Part shown: one piece after another, positions 35,035-45,664 of the stretch | How positions within the stretch are numbered: the first letter of the stretch is position 1 | Layout: each line of letters begins with the position of its first letter | Assembly (NCBI RefSeq): GCF_020148105.1 | Contig: NZ_JAHLZE010000007.1 | Location: 1-64,000, forward strand | Length of the DNA stretch: 64,000 nucleotides | Direction of reading: 5' to 3' | Source: Methanobrevibacter sp. TMH8 | GTDB lineage: Archaea; Methanobacteriota; Methanobacteria; Methanobacteriales; Methanobacteriaceae | Position numbers and translations under genes: made by a program | Notes under the pieces: generated by a model | Seen by the model: only the letters and a program-made list of their open reading frames with translations | What the model was told of the DNA's origin: nothing | Databases searched by the model: none

Positions 35035-35225
35035 CTTATCACAATTCCAATGAAATATATAAAATTTATAATAAAATTCTAATTCAAATAAAATGTAATA
35101 GTTATAATAATTAAAATAATAAGAATAATAAGAATAATGAAAATAATGGAATAAAAATAATATTATAAACAAATAATATCTTTAATTTTATAAATATAAT
35201 TGAGGAAAATCTAAAATCATATAAA

Positions 35226-36080
35226 TTAACATGAAAATGCTATAATATCTTTTAAATATTTAAGCAATTCATCTTTAGCCTCTTCATCATCCATTGCAAA
35301 TTCAATTGAAGTTTTCAACCATTCAATTCTATTACCAATATCATAAGTTTTTCCTTCAAATACCTGACCATATATTGTATCTAATTTTGCCATAGCATCA
35401 GTTAATTGAATTTCTCCACCAAAACCAGGTTCAGTATTTTCAATATGATTGAAGATATCATTAGTTAAAACATATCTACCCATTATAGCTAGATTAGATG
35501 GAGCTTCATCTATCTTTGGTTTTTCAACAAGCTTTTCAATATTGTAAAGTCTGTTTTCAACTTCATTTCCTTTTATTATACCATATCTTTCAACTTTTTC
35601 ACAAGGAACTTCTTCCACAGCTATTGTAGAAGCATTATATTTTTTGTAAACATCAATAAGCTGCTTTGTGCATGGAACAGGCCCTTTAGTAATAGTATCA
35701 CCTAACATAACAGCAAAAGGTTCTCCTCCAACATGTTTTTCTGCACAATAAATTGCATCCCCTAATCCTTTTTGTTTTTTTTGTCGTACATAATAAATAT
35801 CTGCTAAATCTGATATTTCTTTTACTTCATTTAAATAATCATCTTTACCATTCTCACTTAAATGATATTCTAATTCAAATGATCTATCAAAATGATCCTC
35901 TATAGGCCTCTTTCCCTTACCAGTTACAATTAAAATATCATCAATTCCAGAAGCTACAGCTTCTTCAATTACATATTGTATTGTTGGTTTATCAAAAACT
36001 GGCAACATCTCTTTTGGTTGAGCTTTAGTAGCAGGTAAAAATCTTGTACCTAAACCTGCTGCTGGTATAACGGCTTTCAT
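35226..36080 (-). CDS. galU: UTP-glucose-1-phosphate uridylyltransferase
   Basis: The enzyme makes UDP-glucose from glucose-1-phosphate and UTP. It begins MKAVIPAAGLGTRFLPATKA, the nucleotide-binding signature, followed by QPKEMLPVFDKPTIQYVIEEA. The sugar-binding VEKPKIDEAPSNLAIMGRYV and GGEIQLTDAM blocks are also intact. ATG 36080 is used since GGGTGA lies 6 bases ahead; the ATG two codons earlier is too close. Length fits bacterial GalU. It heads the sugar gene cluster that runs to 32.5 kb. Confidence 0.94.
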   Translation of the reverse strand: MKAVIPAAGLGTRFLPATKAQPKEMLPVFDKPTIQYVIEEAVASGIDDILIVTGKGKRPIEDHFDRSFELEYHLSENGKDDYLNEVKEISDLADIYYVRQKKQKGLGDAIYCAEKHVGGEPFAVMLGDTITKGPVPCTKQLIDVYKKYNASTIAVEEVPCEKVERYGIIKGNEVENRLYNIEKLVEKPKIDEAPSNLAIMGRYVLTNDIFNHIENTEPGFGGEIQLTDAMAKLDTIYGQVFEGKTYDIGNRIEWLKTSIEFAMDDEEAKDELLKYLKDIIAFSC

Positions 36081-36086
36081 ATTCAT

Positions 36087-36708
36087 TCACCCATAATAAT
36101 TAATTAATAATAAATATAAATGATAATATAATAAAACAAATTCCCAATAATATTAATTATTCATTATTTTATCGTTTATCAATAAAATTAAATGTTTTAA
36201 TATATTTCATATAATTAAAGAATACTATAAATCAATAATAATTTATACTATGATAATATCTGTTTTAATTATATTTAAATCTATTAGTATTAGATACATT
36301 TGTTGATGAAAGAACCTCTCTTCTAAATATATGTGAAAGTACTCAAATAAAATGAAAAATAATTAATATACTAATAGGGTACTATAAGTTGAAACGAATA
36401 AAAAAAATAAATAACAGATTTATAAAAAAATCATAGCCTAATTAGTAAAAATAGAATACTAATTAAATAAAATTAAAAAAAACCAATGATAAATATATTT
36501 TATAAAAATGAGTAATAGAATTAATAATAAAAAAATAAAGGAATATAGATATAAATATAGATAATAATCTTTAATAATATAAATTTGATGATATAAAAAT
36601 GAAAAACAAAAGAATATGGACAATAAATAAAGAAATAAAAAATAAAGAAACATAATAATAAAGAAATATAACAATACCCTATTATAATAATGTAAAAATA
36701 TATAAAAA
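36087..36708. other. AT-rich gap upstream of galU
   Basis: About 620 bases of low-complexity DNA separate galU from tRNA-Leu. No gene or regular repeat was found. Confidence 0.5.
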
Positions 36709-36795
<87 letters not shown>

Positions 36796-36988
36796 AAGAA
36801 ACTAATGTAACAATATATTTCAAATAAAGAAATATATAATATTAATTTAAGTAAATAAAACTAGTATTAAATTCTATTTCTTTTTAAGTATTTAAACTTT
36901 TCTCTTTAAAAGAGATTAATAGATTTAAATAAATTAAATAATAAATTCTATAGCTATTTCAATTAATGAAAAATAGCTACAAAAATGA

Positions 36989-37135
36989 TTATCCTCTTGG
37001 TTCTTTTGCTTTATATCTTAAACCTTTGTAACCACATTTCCTACAAGCAGTAGCTGCAGCTGGGTTACGAGCATTACATTTTAAGCAAATTTTAACTTTG
37101 AAAATTCTATTTTCAGCTTCTTCAAATCTAGCCAT
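36989..37135 (-). CDS. rpl40e: ribosomal protein L40e
   Basis: The 48-residue protein [20 protein letters not shown]... has the zinc-finger cysteines C17-x2-C20 and C31-x2-C34 of archaeal L40e, with [20 protein letters not shown] between and around them. It is a small protein of the large ribosomal subunit. GGAGG lies 7 bases ahead of the ATG. An inverted repeat at 37198-37230, some 60 bases upstream, may be part of its promoter or leader. Confidence 0.93.
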   Translation of the reverse strand: MARFEEAENRIFKVKICLKCNARNPAAATACRKCGYKGLRYKAKEPRG

Positions 37136-37539
37136 TGATAATCCTCCTTATAATAGTTAATATTAGTTATTGATCGAATAAACGTTCGTGATCCTTATTA
37201 ACTAAACAATCAACAAAATTGATTAGTTAATATTTAAATTTAGTAATCTGTTATAAGAATTATAATAAGTAAGAAATTATAATTACTTAGTAACTATATC
37301 ATGAAACAAAATAAGAATTTCTCTAATATTCATGATACTTAAGAACATTAAAATTTATTGATTTAATAGTATTTAAAGCTTTAGTTATTTTATTTAAAAT
37401 TTTTTTAATTAAATATTTATTTTTATTTAAATATTATTTTTAAAAATATTATTACATACCCTATAATTATTTCCAAGTATGTATAAATTTGCACTAATTG
37501 TTATCACTAAATATATTATTAACTATTATTAGCTATTTA
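37136..37539. other. L40e upstream region
   Basis: It holds the stem-loop at 37198-37230 and AT-rich DNA. Half-site AATTGTTAT at about 37496 matches only one arm of the regulon palindrome and is not counted. Confidence 0.5.
37198..37230. repeat. inverted repeat upstream of L40e
   Basis: Arms TTAACTAA (37198-37205) and TTAGTTAA (37223-37230) pair perfectly. Within the loop, TCAA and TTGA can extend the stem past a bulge. A leader hairpin or operator for L40e is possible. Confidence 0.45.
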
Positions 37540-38373
37540 TTATATTTTGAAGCTTTTTATAAATGTTTTAAATTCTTCTCTATTTACAAGATCACCAGTA
37601 TAATAATAAGTAATTGAATAATAATTATCCCCTTTAAGCAAGAGAACATCATAAGAATTAGTGTATTGTGTTCCATTAGATTTTATATTGAAAAAAGACG
37701 CAATACTCGCAATATTTTCATCTATTTTAACTGTTTCATTAGAACTTATCTTAAGATAAGTTTCAATAGCAGGAATACCACTAATCACAACATTTGAAGA
37801 ATTAACAACAGATATATTTTTATTATCATCCCAAACAGACTTATATACATTATAAAGTTCATCTAATGAATAACCACCAGCTTCACCTTTAGAAATATAT
37901 AAATAATTACCATAATAATCCACTAAAACAATATCAGTACTATTATTACTTTCAATACTCCAATCACTAGAATAATTAAAAGAAATATCAGAATTATTAA
38001 AATTTTTAATAGTTGCTACATTACTATTATCATTACTGTTATCTGATAAAAATAATAAACCCGCAGAAATATAAACTATTACTATTATAAAAATCAATAA
38101 TACTCCAAAAACAGCTATTTTTCTTTTTTTATCTTCTTTAGAATATACTGCGACTTCATCTTTACCTTCTTTGATTTTCACATTTGTATAAATATAATTA
38201 TAGAATTTCCTACTAATAAAAAAAGTAATTGCAAGCAATATGATTCTAATAATCCAATTATTAGAAAAACTAAATCCTGAAAAAAGAATTCCAATAGAAA
38301 TAGCTATGATAGCTAATACAATAACGAAAAAAACAACACTCAAAAAAATAGCTGTAAGCTTACCAATTTTCAT
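37540..38373 (-). CDS. membrane protein with extracellular PsbP-like domain
   Basis: From ATG 38373 (9 bases after GGAG) the protein has three hydrophobic segments in the first 125 residues, about 6-30, 38-55 and 88-110. An exterior domain of about 150 residues follows (ISFNYSSDWSIE...GGYSLDELYNVYKSVWDD...IPAIETYLKISS...YYSITYYYTGDLVNREEFKTFIKSFKI). That pattern of a short strand with W, a helix, and an end helix resembles PsbP/MOG1-like domains seen on many methanogen membrane proteins. Function unknown. Ten bases separate it from the gene upstream, so it is co-transcribed with the two paralogs and perhaps with the adhesin-like protein. Confidence 0.7.
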   Translation of the reverse strand: MKIGKLTAIFLSVVFFVIVLAIIAISIGILFSGFSFSNNWIIRIILLAITFFISRKFYNYIYTNVKIKEGKDEVAVYSKEDKKRKIAVFGVLLIFIIVIVYISAGLLFLSDNSNDNSNVATIKNFNNSDISFNYSSDWSIESNNSTDIVLVDYYGNYLYISKGEAGGYSLDELYNVYKSVWDDNKNISVVNSSNVVISGIPAIETYLKISSNETVKIDENIASIASFFNIKSNGTQYTNSYDVLLLKGDNYYSITYYYTGDLVNREEFKTFIKSFKI

Positions 38374-38392
38374 AAAAACCATCTCCTTTTTA

Positions 38393-39160
38393 TTAGATTA
38401 AATCACTAATATTTGCATCTAATAATTTGTAATATACTTGATAAGCATGAATTACATTTTCAATTTCCATTTTACTATTGCCAAAATGAATAGCACTACA
38501 AGCACTCAAAAAAATCAAAGAAAACCTAGAATTAGTAAGAAATTTATCGTGAGAATCAATAGTAGGAGTTTCTATAATCATATGCCCTATCTTAGTATAT
38601 ATATCAAATATTTTATCTAAAAGTTTATTAGCATTTTTACCCCATTTCATTTTCTTTAATTTATTGAAAAATTCTTGATCTGGAGGAATAAAACTTTCAT
38701 CATTATCAAAATCATCCAATAAAGCCATGACTTTATTTAACAGATTTAAAACTTCATCAATACAAGTTTCATTATTTTCCTTTTTCATAGACAATATCCC
38801 AGTTAAAAAACTATTAAGAGCAGTATAACTTTCAAATAAAATAGTATCTCCCCACAAACTAGGAACATAAACTATTTTAAATCTATCTAAAACTTGAGCA
38901 TACTCCAACTGAGGATAATTCTCAGCGAATGAATCTTCATCCATCCTATTAATATTAAATTCATCAAAACGAAACTTTTCAACATATGAAATCAATGATT
39001 TACATAAAACTCTCATATTTTTAGAATCTATAAGACTTAACGTCTGATTTAAAACAATAGGCAAACCTTCCACATCAGAAAAATTATTCAAAATCTTATC
39101 AGCTTTATCTCTATTCTTAGCCATCTCTTTAGGAACATCATAATCAATTTTAATAGCCAT
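38393..39160 (-). CDS. tandem paralog B, hypothetical soluble protein
   Basis: About 255 residues from ATG 39160 (GGGAGTGAT ahead). It is a paralog of the next gene (39218-39991): LLNKVMALLDDFDNDESF and NANKLLDKIFDIYTK align with LNKVMVLLDDFDKDIIF and NAKKLLNKIDKIYNKY. It is acidic, helical and without a signal peptide or membrane segment, so cytoplasmic. I know no family. Two adjacent diverged copies after a large surface protein resemble the arrangement of immunity genes behind polymorphic toxins, but there is no direct proof. Confidence 0.7.
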   Translation of the reverse strand: MAIKIDYDVPKEMAKNRDKADKILNNFSDVEGLPIVLNQTLSLIDSKNMRVLCKSLISYVEKFRFDEFNINRMDEDSFAENYPQLEYAQVLDRFKIVYVPSLWGDTILFESYTALNSFLTGILSMKKENNETCIDEVLNLLNKVMALLDDFDNDESFIPPDQEFFNKLKKMKWGKNANKLLDKIFDIYTKIGHMIIETPTIDSHDKFLTNSRFSLIFLSACSAIHFGNSKMEIENVIHAYQVYYKLLDANISDLI

Positions 39161-39217
39161 AAGCACATCACTCCCGAAAAATATCAAAATTTATTATTAA
39201 AAATGTCCCTTATTTTT

Positions 39218-39991
39218 TTAATCTTTATTTATAAGATTTAATAATTTGAAATAGGTTTTAAATGCACAAATAACATCATCCAAAATAACAACCGCACGAT
39301 TATTAACAACAGCACTACAACAACACAAAAAAACCAAAGCTTTATCACTAACACCTATAAAAATACCTATGGCAGAAGGGTAACCTGCATTAGGATTCTC
39401 ATCAAAAACCTCATCAGAATTAGTTGTCATATATTTATTATAAATTTTATCAATTTTATTTAAAAGTTTTTTAGCATTTTTATCAAATTCTAATCCCTTT
39501 AATCTGATAAAATATTCTTTATCAGGACCATTAAAAATAATATCTTTATCAAAATCATCCAAAAGAACCATAACCTTATTAAGTATACAAAAAACATCAG
39601 AAAGATTAACTTCACCATTATAAGCCAATACCCCAAAAATAACGTCTTTTAAACTATCATAACCTTCTAAACCCATTTTGTCTTTAAATCCAAGAGGAAG
39701 AAGATAATGAAATCTACCTTGTGGAAACGCATCAATTATATATTTAATTTGAGGAAATTCATTAGCAAAATCACTAGAAACATCTAACACATAAGACCCA
39801 TATTCTAAAAAATATTTAATAATCCTTTTTATGTTTTTAATAAAATCTTTAAAATTCTTAGAACCAGTAACCTCCCAAATAGAATTAAAAACATCATCTA
39901 AACCATCCAAATCAGAATAATCTAATAATATCTCATTAGCAGAATTCTTAATCTTCTCCCTCTCATTTATAACACTATTATTCAAACTCAT
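39218..39991 (-). CDS. tandem paralog A, hypothetical soluble protein
   Basis: The 257-residue protein is the companion of paralog B. Both begin with a variable stretch, then share SDLDGLDDVF/SDVEGLPIVL, a central Leu-rich helix pair and a C-terminal helix ending YFKLLNLI/YYKLLDAN. It has an unusual CCC run in VFLCCCSAVV. No catalytic motif is evident. GGGGAG precedes the ATG. It begins about 130 bases after the end of the 1562-residue surface protein gene on the same strand, so it may be in its operon. Confidence 0.7.
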   Translation of the reverse strand: MSLNNSVINEREKIKNSANEILLDYSDLDGLDDVFNSIWEVTGSKNFKDFIKNIKRIIKYFLEYGSYVLDVSSDFANEFPQIKYIIDAFPQGRFHYLLPLGFKDKMGLEGYDSLKDVIFGVLAYNGEVNLSDVFCILNKVMVLLDDFDKDIIFNGPDKEYFIRLKGLEFDKNAKKLLNKIDKIYNKYMTTNSDEVFDENPNAGYPSAIGIFIGVSDKALVFLCCCSAVVNNRAVVILDDVICAFKTYFKLLNLINKD

Positions 39992-40124
39992 AATAGAAAC
40001 TCCCCTATATTTAAAATATTTATTTTTAGAATTTTTATCTTTTTTTATTATAATTATTTATATTAACTGATTAAAATGAGAATTAAAATTATTAAATCAT
40101 GAAATCTATTATAAATAAATATGA

Positions 40125-43100
40125 TTATATTTTAATTCCAATTTTTCCAAGACCCCATTTGACGAATCCATACGCTGCATTACCCGTAGATTTAATCACC
40201 TTAACTGCTTTATTACCTAAATCAGTAGTACCTTTTATAAAATTACCTACAACCGTTTTAGCACCCTTGTAATAATTTACAGCTTTTATAGTTATTCTAG
40301 TGACTTCTTTTTTAACAGTAGTTTTAATAGAAGTTGTAACAACAGATTTGACATTATTTGTAACATTAACAATAGTAGAATAAGATGGGATCATGGAAGA
40401 AATTTTTTTAACATTACCATAAGCATTATAAATACTATTTAACCCCAGACCAAATGTTAAAGCTTTCCCAAAATTTCCTAAATAACTTTTAATAGCAGGA
40501 TACTTAAGTACTTGAGATAAAAATGTTGTCCAACTACCAGTACTTAACTTAAATCCAGTATACAATTGTTTTACAGTTTCAGTCAAAACCTTATCAGGAA
40601 TCAACCTCTTCAATATAGGCAAAGGATTACCATTAAGAACTTTAGAAACATCAACCAAAACCTCCCAAGACTTACTCAAAAGCTTATTTCCACCAAGATT
40701 TAAAAAGAATCTAGAAACATCCTTTGCATATTTTCCAAATATTCTTGTTAATAATTTTCCTCCAGAGGTTCCTGCTCTAGAAGAAAGTGATGTTCCACCA
40801 GTAAAAATCGTTAAAGCCAATAAACCAACATTTAACAATGTGTCGAATATACTCATATTTCCATTTTTATCAATACCAAAAATAATACTTAAAAGACTTT
40901 TAATATCATTATTTTTTATATTACTATATCCATAAAATTTTAAATATGATTCTCCTAACATTTTAAGGAAATCACCATTATTCTTATTTAACCCATCTTG
41001 TATTTTTCCAGTTGTATAATAATCAAAGAAAATGCCAAAAGGACCTAAATTCCTAAAATTACTCATAATTTTCCCTAATCCTCCTGCTTTAAGATACTGA
41101 TTAAAGTCATATTTAGGGAAATTTACCAAAACCATTCCCATTAACCATTTACTCGGACCATCAGGCATTTTTTTCACTATATCCAACCAATATGCTCTAA
41201 GAGATTTATATGCTTTATATTCACCTTTATTTTTTTCATTATTTGCTTTTTTAACAGCAGATTTATAAACTTTATTAACCAACACAGAATTAGCTTTAAT
41301 CCCCTGCTTTTTAAACTCCATAGCAATATAAGTTTTCAAATCATACAATTTACCTTTGGAATCACCAATATAATATTTATACAAATTTTGATTGTCAACT
41401 CTAGCTATTAATGTATAATATCCATATTGTTTTACTTTTATTTTTGCTTTAGCTATATTTTTTGTAACATTATAATAAGTAGGTGAGACTATAGCCCAAT
41501 CAAAACGAAATTTAACTTTTAAAGAAGGTATTGATAATTTTAATTTTTTGTTTTTATTGTCTCTAAATTTGACACCAATTTTATGAACTTTTTTGAGTTT
41601 TAATATGTTTGGAGCAATTAAATAAGCTACTACATAGTTATTTATTTTGGTATTTTTAATTTTTGCTTTTTTGTTTTCTCCCCACCAGTTATATTCTGCA
41701 TTAATAGCTCCTTTTACACGATACAGATTATATTTTTCATTAACAATGTAGTTATAGTTATAATAATCTTTGTTGCCGATTTTGTGATATATTCCAATTT
41801 TATTGGATTTTATTGTGTTTTGTAGGAATCTGTTTTTAGATCCTTTAACACCTATTCCTATCTTGTTATCATAAACAATTGTTCTATTTAGTTGATTATA
41901 ATTACCTTTAACAGCAAGACCATAATTTCTATTTTTATATATTTTACTTTTTAGTAATTTATTATAGTTTCCATATAATCCAAATCCTGATTTAGAACCA
42001 TTATAAACAGTTAAATTATATAAAAGATTTTTATTTCCAACTGTAATGCCTTGTGTGTGTTTATTATTCTTTAAAACAGTGTAAGAAACACGATTATAAT
42101 TTCCAACAGCATGTAATCCATGATACCAGTTATTATAAATTTTATTATATGTGTAATTGTTGTAGTTTCCTTTAAAGTATACTGCACAGTATTTTCCATT
42201 TTTAGAATTATTAAGAATAGTATTATTCTTAACTATGTTTTTGTTTCCCTCACCTCTAATACCATTTCTAAGATTATAATTAAAGTTATTATATGTGATA
42301 TTTGACTTATTGCCTTGGAAGTATAGTCCTTGTTTTTTATTATAATTAGCTGTGTTTTTATAAACTTTATTATAATTTCCTTTTATACTTATTCCTATTT
42401 GATTATGATGGACTTTATTGTAGAGAAGATTTCCATTATTTCCCACAAGGTAAATACCATTACCCCTACCATTAAAAACATTGTTATAAGTTATTTTTGC
42501 TTTGTTTCCCTGAACAATCAGCTCTATTCCAACATTATTGGACAAATTATTATAAGAAACTAGGGAATTATCACCATATAAATGAATACCGTGAAAATTA
42601 TTATCTTTAATATTATTATATCTTACTTTTGCATTATTTCCTGTGATTAAAACTACACAATTTCCAGCACTATTAATTGAATTACCTTTAACATTATTAT
42701 AATCAAAAATACTATTTTTACCTTTGATTTCAACAGCATTCCTTTTATTGCCTGTGAAATTATTGTATGTCACATAAACGTAGTTACCTAAAAATATTGC
42801 TCCTTCAAGAAGATTATATGCTACATTATTATCTTTAAAATTAGTATTATTACCAATAATATTTATTCCTACATTATTAAGAGTGAAATTATTGCTAAAA
42901 AATTTATTATTATTTCCTTTAGTATAAAAACCAGCTCCTTTATTATTAGAAAATATATTATTGGTTATAACTCCATTATTAAGTATTGTAGAGTAAAAAC
43001 CATGAAATCCATTATTTAAAAAAACATTATTAGTTACAGCAGCATTATTCATCAATTGACTATATATACCGTGATTACCATTAGCAATAAAACGATTATT

Positions 43101-44813
43101 TCTAATATTAGGATTGTTTCCATTTAAAACAAGTCCATGACCTTTATTATTAGAAATATTATTATTAACAAAAGTTACCCCATAACCAGTTAAAACTACA
43201 CCATTACTATCACTATTACTAACAACATTACTTGTAAAATTACTATAATTACCATTTACATTAACACCAACATTATTACTATTAAAAACATTATCATAAA
43301 TCTTATTCATATTTCCAGTAATATATAATCCAGTACCACCATTATTTATAACCCTATTATTATTTATTATTCCATTTTGAAGATTAGTACTTCTAATAGC
43401 ATGTTCAACATTACCTGTGAAATTATTACCTGAAATAATAGCTTCAACACCAGTTAAAACTAAACCATTGCTATCACTATTACTGACAACATTATTTGTA
43501 AAATTAGTATAATTACCATTTACATTAACACCAATATTATTACCTGTGAAAACGTTACTATAAATCTTATTTCTATTTCCAGTGATATATAATCCTGTGC
43601 CGCCATTGTTTATGACCCTATTATTATTTATTATTGCATTTTGAAGATTATTGCTTCTAATAGCATGTTCACTATTCCCTGTGAAATTATTACCTGAAAT
43701 AATAGTTCCATCACCACTTAAAACTAATCCTCTACCAGTATTACTAATAAAATTAGAATTTTGGATCAATATTGCTTTAGCTGAGTAAACACCACCTGAA
43801 TTTCCAGTGTCTGCACGATTGTTATTAAAATTTGAATCCGTGATATTTAATGGATTTTGTGAATATATTCCTCCACCATTAGTAGCTTTATTATTGATAA
43901 AATTACAATTTATAATATTTAAATAGGCAGGATTAGAGTTTGAAAGATCATTGATTGCACCACCATTAGAAATTGCAGTATTGCCTGTGAAGTTTGAGTT
44001 TTTTATTGTTAGATCTGCATATCTTGAATCTATTGCTCCACCATTTGATTCATTGGCAATATTGTTTTTAAAGGTACAATTTTCTATTAGTACTTCTCCC
44101 ATGTTTATTCTTATGGCTCCACCAAAATTCGCATAATTATCTTCAAAAACACAATTAATCACTTGATATCCAGTTCCACGAGCAAGATTAACAGCACCAC
44201 CAGTAGTCAAAGCACTATTTCCTTTAAAGATACAATCTATAATTATTGTTCTATTTCCATGTGAATCTATAGCTCCACCTTCAACATGCTCATCATCACC
44301 TTCATAACGACCTTGATTATTAATAAAACTACAATTAATGAAAGTACAATCATCTACTCCTGGTCGAATAAAGATAGCTCCACCACTTTCACCCCAATTA
44401 TTCCTAAAATTACAATTCTCAACAACTATAGTACCATGAGCAATAATAGCTGAACCACCACCTATACCAGAATCACCATTAATAAAATCGATAAATAGAA
44501 AAGTAACAGTGGAATTCTCATCAACACCAATTATACGACTTAAATGATGAGCATCTAAAACCGCATGCTCACTATCAGATTTACCCTGAATAACAATACT
44601 TGTTTTATTAAGAACACGAATCTGACTACCACTACCAGTATAAGTCTTATTACCCAATAAAATACGATCATTATTACCAGAACCATCAATAGAATCCTGA
44701 ATATCCTCAAAAGTAGAACCAATCACAGTATGATCAGCAGCCGAAACACTAGATACCACACATAAAAAGAACACCAATAAAAATACTATTATAATAATTT
44801 TTTTATATAGCAT
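40125..44813 (-). CDS. large beta-helix adhesin-like surface protein with helical C-terminal region
   Basis: The 1562-residue protein has a signal peptide (about 1-25, ending SSVSAAD), then a right-handed parallel beta-helix of some 1000 residues made of dozens of NNTF/GNNFTGN/YNKVYHN turns. It closes near residue 1041 with YNWWGENKK, a usual helix cap of this family. The rest is not typical: an Ig-like strand region (about 1060-1140), a Lys-rich helical part with AYWLDIVKKMPDGPSKWL, and hydrophobic and amphipathic helices (LLNVGLLALTIFTGGTS near 1334, and SYLGNFGKALTFGLGL), ending GFVKWGLGKIGIKI. No wall anchor or final membrane helix is seen. The helix suggests adhesion or glycan binding; the C-terminus could be a membrane-active effector. 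Regular good start ATG. Confidence 0.82.
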   Translation of the reverse strand: MLYKKIIIIVFLLVFFLCVVSSVSAADHTVIGSTFEDIQDSIDGSGNNDRILLGNKTYTGSGSQIRVLNKTSIVIQGKSDSEHAVLDAHHLSRIIGVDENSTVTFLFIDFINGDSGIGGGSAIIAHGTIVVENCNFRNNWGESGGAIFIRPGVDDCTFINCSFINNQGRYEGDDEHVEGGAIDSHGNRTIIIDCIFKGNSALTTGGAVNLARGTGYQVINCVFEDNYANFGGAIRINMGEVLIENCTFKNNIANESNGGAIDSRYADLTIKNSNFTGNTAISNGGAINDLSNSNPAYLNIINCNFINNKATNGGGIYSQNPLNITDSNFNNNRADTGNSGGVYSAKAILIQNSNFISNTGRGLVLSGDGTIISGNNFTGNSEHAIRSNNLQNAIINNNRVINNGGTGLYITGNRNKIYSNVFTGNNIGVNVNGNYTNFTNNVVSNSDSNGLVLTGVEAIISGNNFTGNVEHAIRSTNLQNGIINNNRVINNGGTGLYITGNMNKIYDNVFNSNNVGVNVNGNYSNFTSNVVSNSDSNGVVLTGYGVTFVNNNISNNKGHGLVLNGNNPNIRNNRFIANGNHGIYSQLMNNAAVTNNVFLNNGFHGFYSTILNNGVITNNIFSNNKGAGFYTKGNNNKFFSNNFTLNNVGINIIGNNTNFKDNNVAYNLLEGAIFLGNYVYVTYNNFTGNKRNAVEIKGKNSIFDYNNVKGNSINSAGNCVVLITGNNAKVRYNNIKDNNFHGIHLYGDNSLVSYNNLSNNVGIELIVQGNKAKITYNNVFNGRGNGIYLVGNNGNLLYNKVHHNQIGISIKGNYNKVYKNTANYNKKQGLYFQGNKSNITYNNFNYNLRNGIRGEGNKNIVKNNTILNNSKNGKYCAVYFKGNYNNYTYNKIYNNWYHGLHAVGNYNRVSYTVLKNNKHTQGITVGNKNLLYNLTVYNGSKSGFGLYGNYNKLLKSKIYKNRNYGLAVKGNYNQLNRTIVYDNKIGIGVKGSKNRFLQNTIKSNKIGIYHKIGNKDYYNYNYIVNEKYNLYRVKGAINAEYNWWGENKKAKIKNTKINNYVVAYLIAPNILKLKKVHKIGVKFRDNKNKKLKLSIPSLKVKFRFDWAIVSPTYYNVTKNIAKAKIKVKQYGYYTLIARVDNQNLYKYYIGDSKGKLYDLKTYIAMEFKKQGIKANSVLVNKVYKSAVKKANNEKNKGEYKAYKSLRAYWLDIVKKMPDGPSKWLMGMVLVNFPKYDFNQYLKAGGLGKIMSNFRNLGPFGIFFDYYTTGKIQDGLNKNNGDFLKMLGESYLKFYGYSNIKNNDIKSLLSIIFGIDKNGNMSIFDTLLNVGLLALTIFTGGTSLSSRAGTSGGKLLTRIFGKYAKDVSRFFLNLGGNKLLSKSWEVLVDVSKVLNGNPLPILKRLIPDKVLTETVKQLYTGFKLSTGSWTTFLSQVLKYPAIKSYLGNFGKALTFGLGLNSIYNAYGNVKKISSMIPSYSTIVNVTNNVKSVVTTSIKTTVKKEVTRITIKAVNYYKGAKTVVGNFIKGTTDLGNKAVKVIKSTGNAAYGFVKWGLGKIGIKI

Positions 44814-45124
44814 TATCTAATCCCTCCAAACCCATATACCTAAAAACATTACTCAAAAACTATAATCCATTAATTGTTCAGATTATTATTGAAAATATAA
44901 TAATTAATATAAATTTAATTACTTTTTCTTAAATAATTATTACTAAATAAAGAAATATATAAAAAAACTAATATATAAAGATTCTCATAAAAACGAAAAA
45001 TAAGAATATAAATAAACAATACTAATACATAAAAACAATGTACTAGTAAAAACTTATCATATACAATTCAAGGTAAAAATATTACTAAAATAAAAAAAAT
45101 AAAAAAAATTGATAAGAAAAAAAT
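44814..45124. other. promoter region of the large surface protein
   Basis: About 310 AT-rich bases with AGGGATTA ahead of the surface protein start (minus strand) and a TATATAAAG-like box near 44975. No other feature. Confidence 0.4.
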
Positions 45125-45664
45125 TTAATCTTCGTATTGTTTTAAAAATTCATTTTGAATATTTACAACTTCAGAACTGGTTTTTGCTGAGCTATAAGCT
45201 TCAAGAAGTTCAAAATTTAGTTCAATAAATGTATGACCCCATTTAAACCCATTCATAATATCTTTTGCAACTTCTTTAAAACCAGTGATATAAAGAGTAG
45301 CTGCTATTGCCTCAACAGTAGATAGTTTACATGGTTTTCCATAGTTTACAGGACTTGTAGCTATCATAAATGGTAAACTTCTATGATATTTAGTTAGAGA
45401 AAAAAATTTAGCTGAAGAAGAAACTTTATTCCAAGAACAGTCAAGACCAACTACTCCTCGTTTTTCAACAAGGTGTTTGTCTTCAGGAGAAACTGCTCTT
45501 TCTGCAAAAGGATTTAAAATAATAGCTCCACGAGGGATCTGGTTTAGATTATATATAATTCTGCAGTTTTTTTGTTTTTCCATCTTATAAGCAGTGCATT
45601 TCTTCTTATCACATTCATTTGCATGGAAAACAATTATCTTCAATCGATTCATTTTTTCATTCAT
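45125..45664 (-). CDS. tsr3: Tsr3 rRNA aminocarboxypropyltransferase (DUF367)
   Basis: The 179-residue protein fits archaeal Tsr3, which moves the aminocarboxypropyl group of SAM onto a pseudouridine of small-subunit rRNA. Landmarks are GAIILNPFAERAVSPED, VVGLDCSWNKV, RSLPFMIATSPVNYG and LSTVEAIAATLYITG. ATG 45664 is used; the TTG one codon earlier is also possible. It is housekeeping and has no evident link to its neighbours. Confidence 0.9.
   Translation of the reverse strand: MNEKMNRLKIIVFHANECDKKKCTAYKMEKQKNCRIIYNLNQIPRGAIILNPFAERAVSPEDKHLVEKRGVVGLDCSWNKVSSSAKFFSLTKYHRSLPFMIATSPVNYGKPCKLSTVEAIAATLYITGFKEVAKDIMNGFKWGHTFIELNFELLEAYSSAKTSSEVVNIQNEFLKQYED

Noticed and set aside
36300-36360. 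C/D-box guide RNA suggested by GTTGATGAAAG
   Set aside because: No CTGA D-box or proper C'/D' pair at the right spacing.
37490-37505. Tenth copy of the regulon palindrome
   Set aside because: Only the half AATTGTTAT is present. The other arm is missing.
42120-42563. Plus-strand frames inside the large surface protein
   Set aside because: Hydrophobic Ile/Val-rich shadows of the Asn-rich beta-helix repeats.
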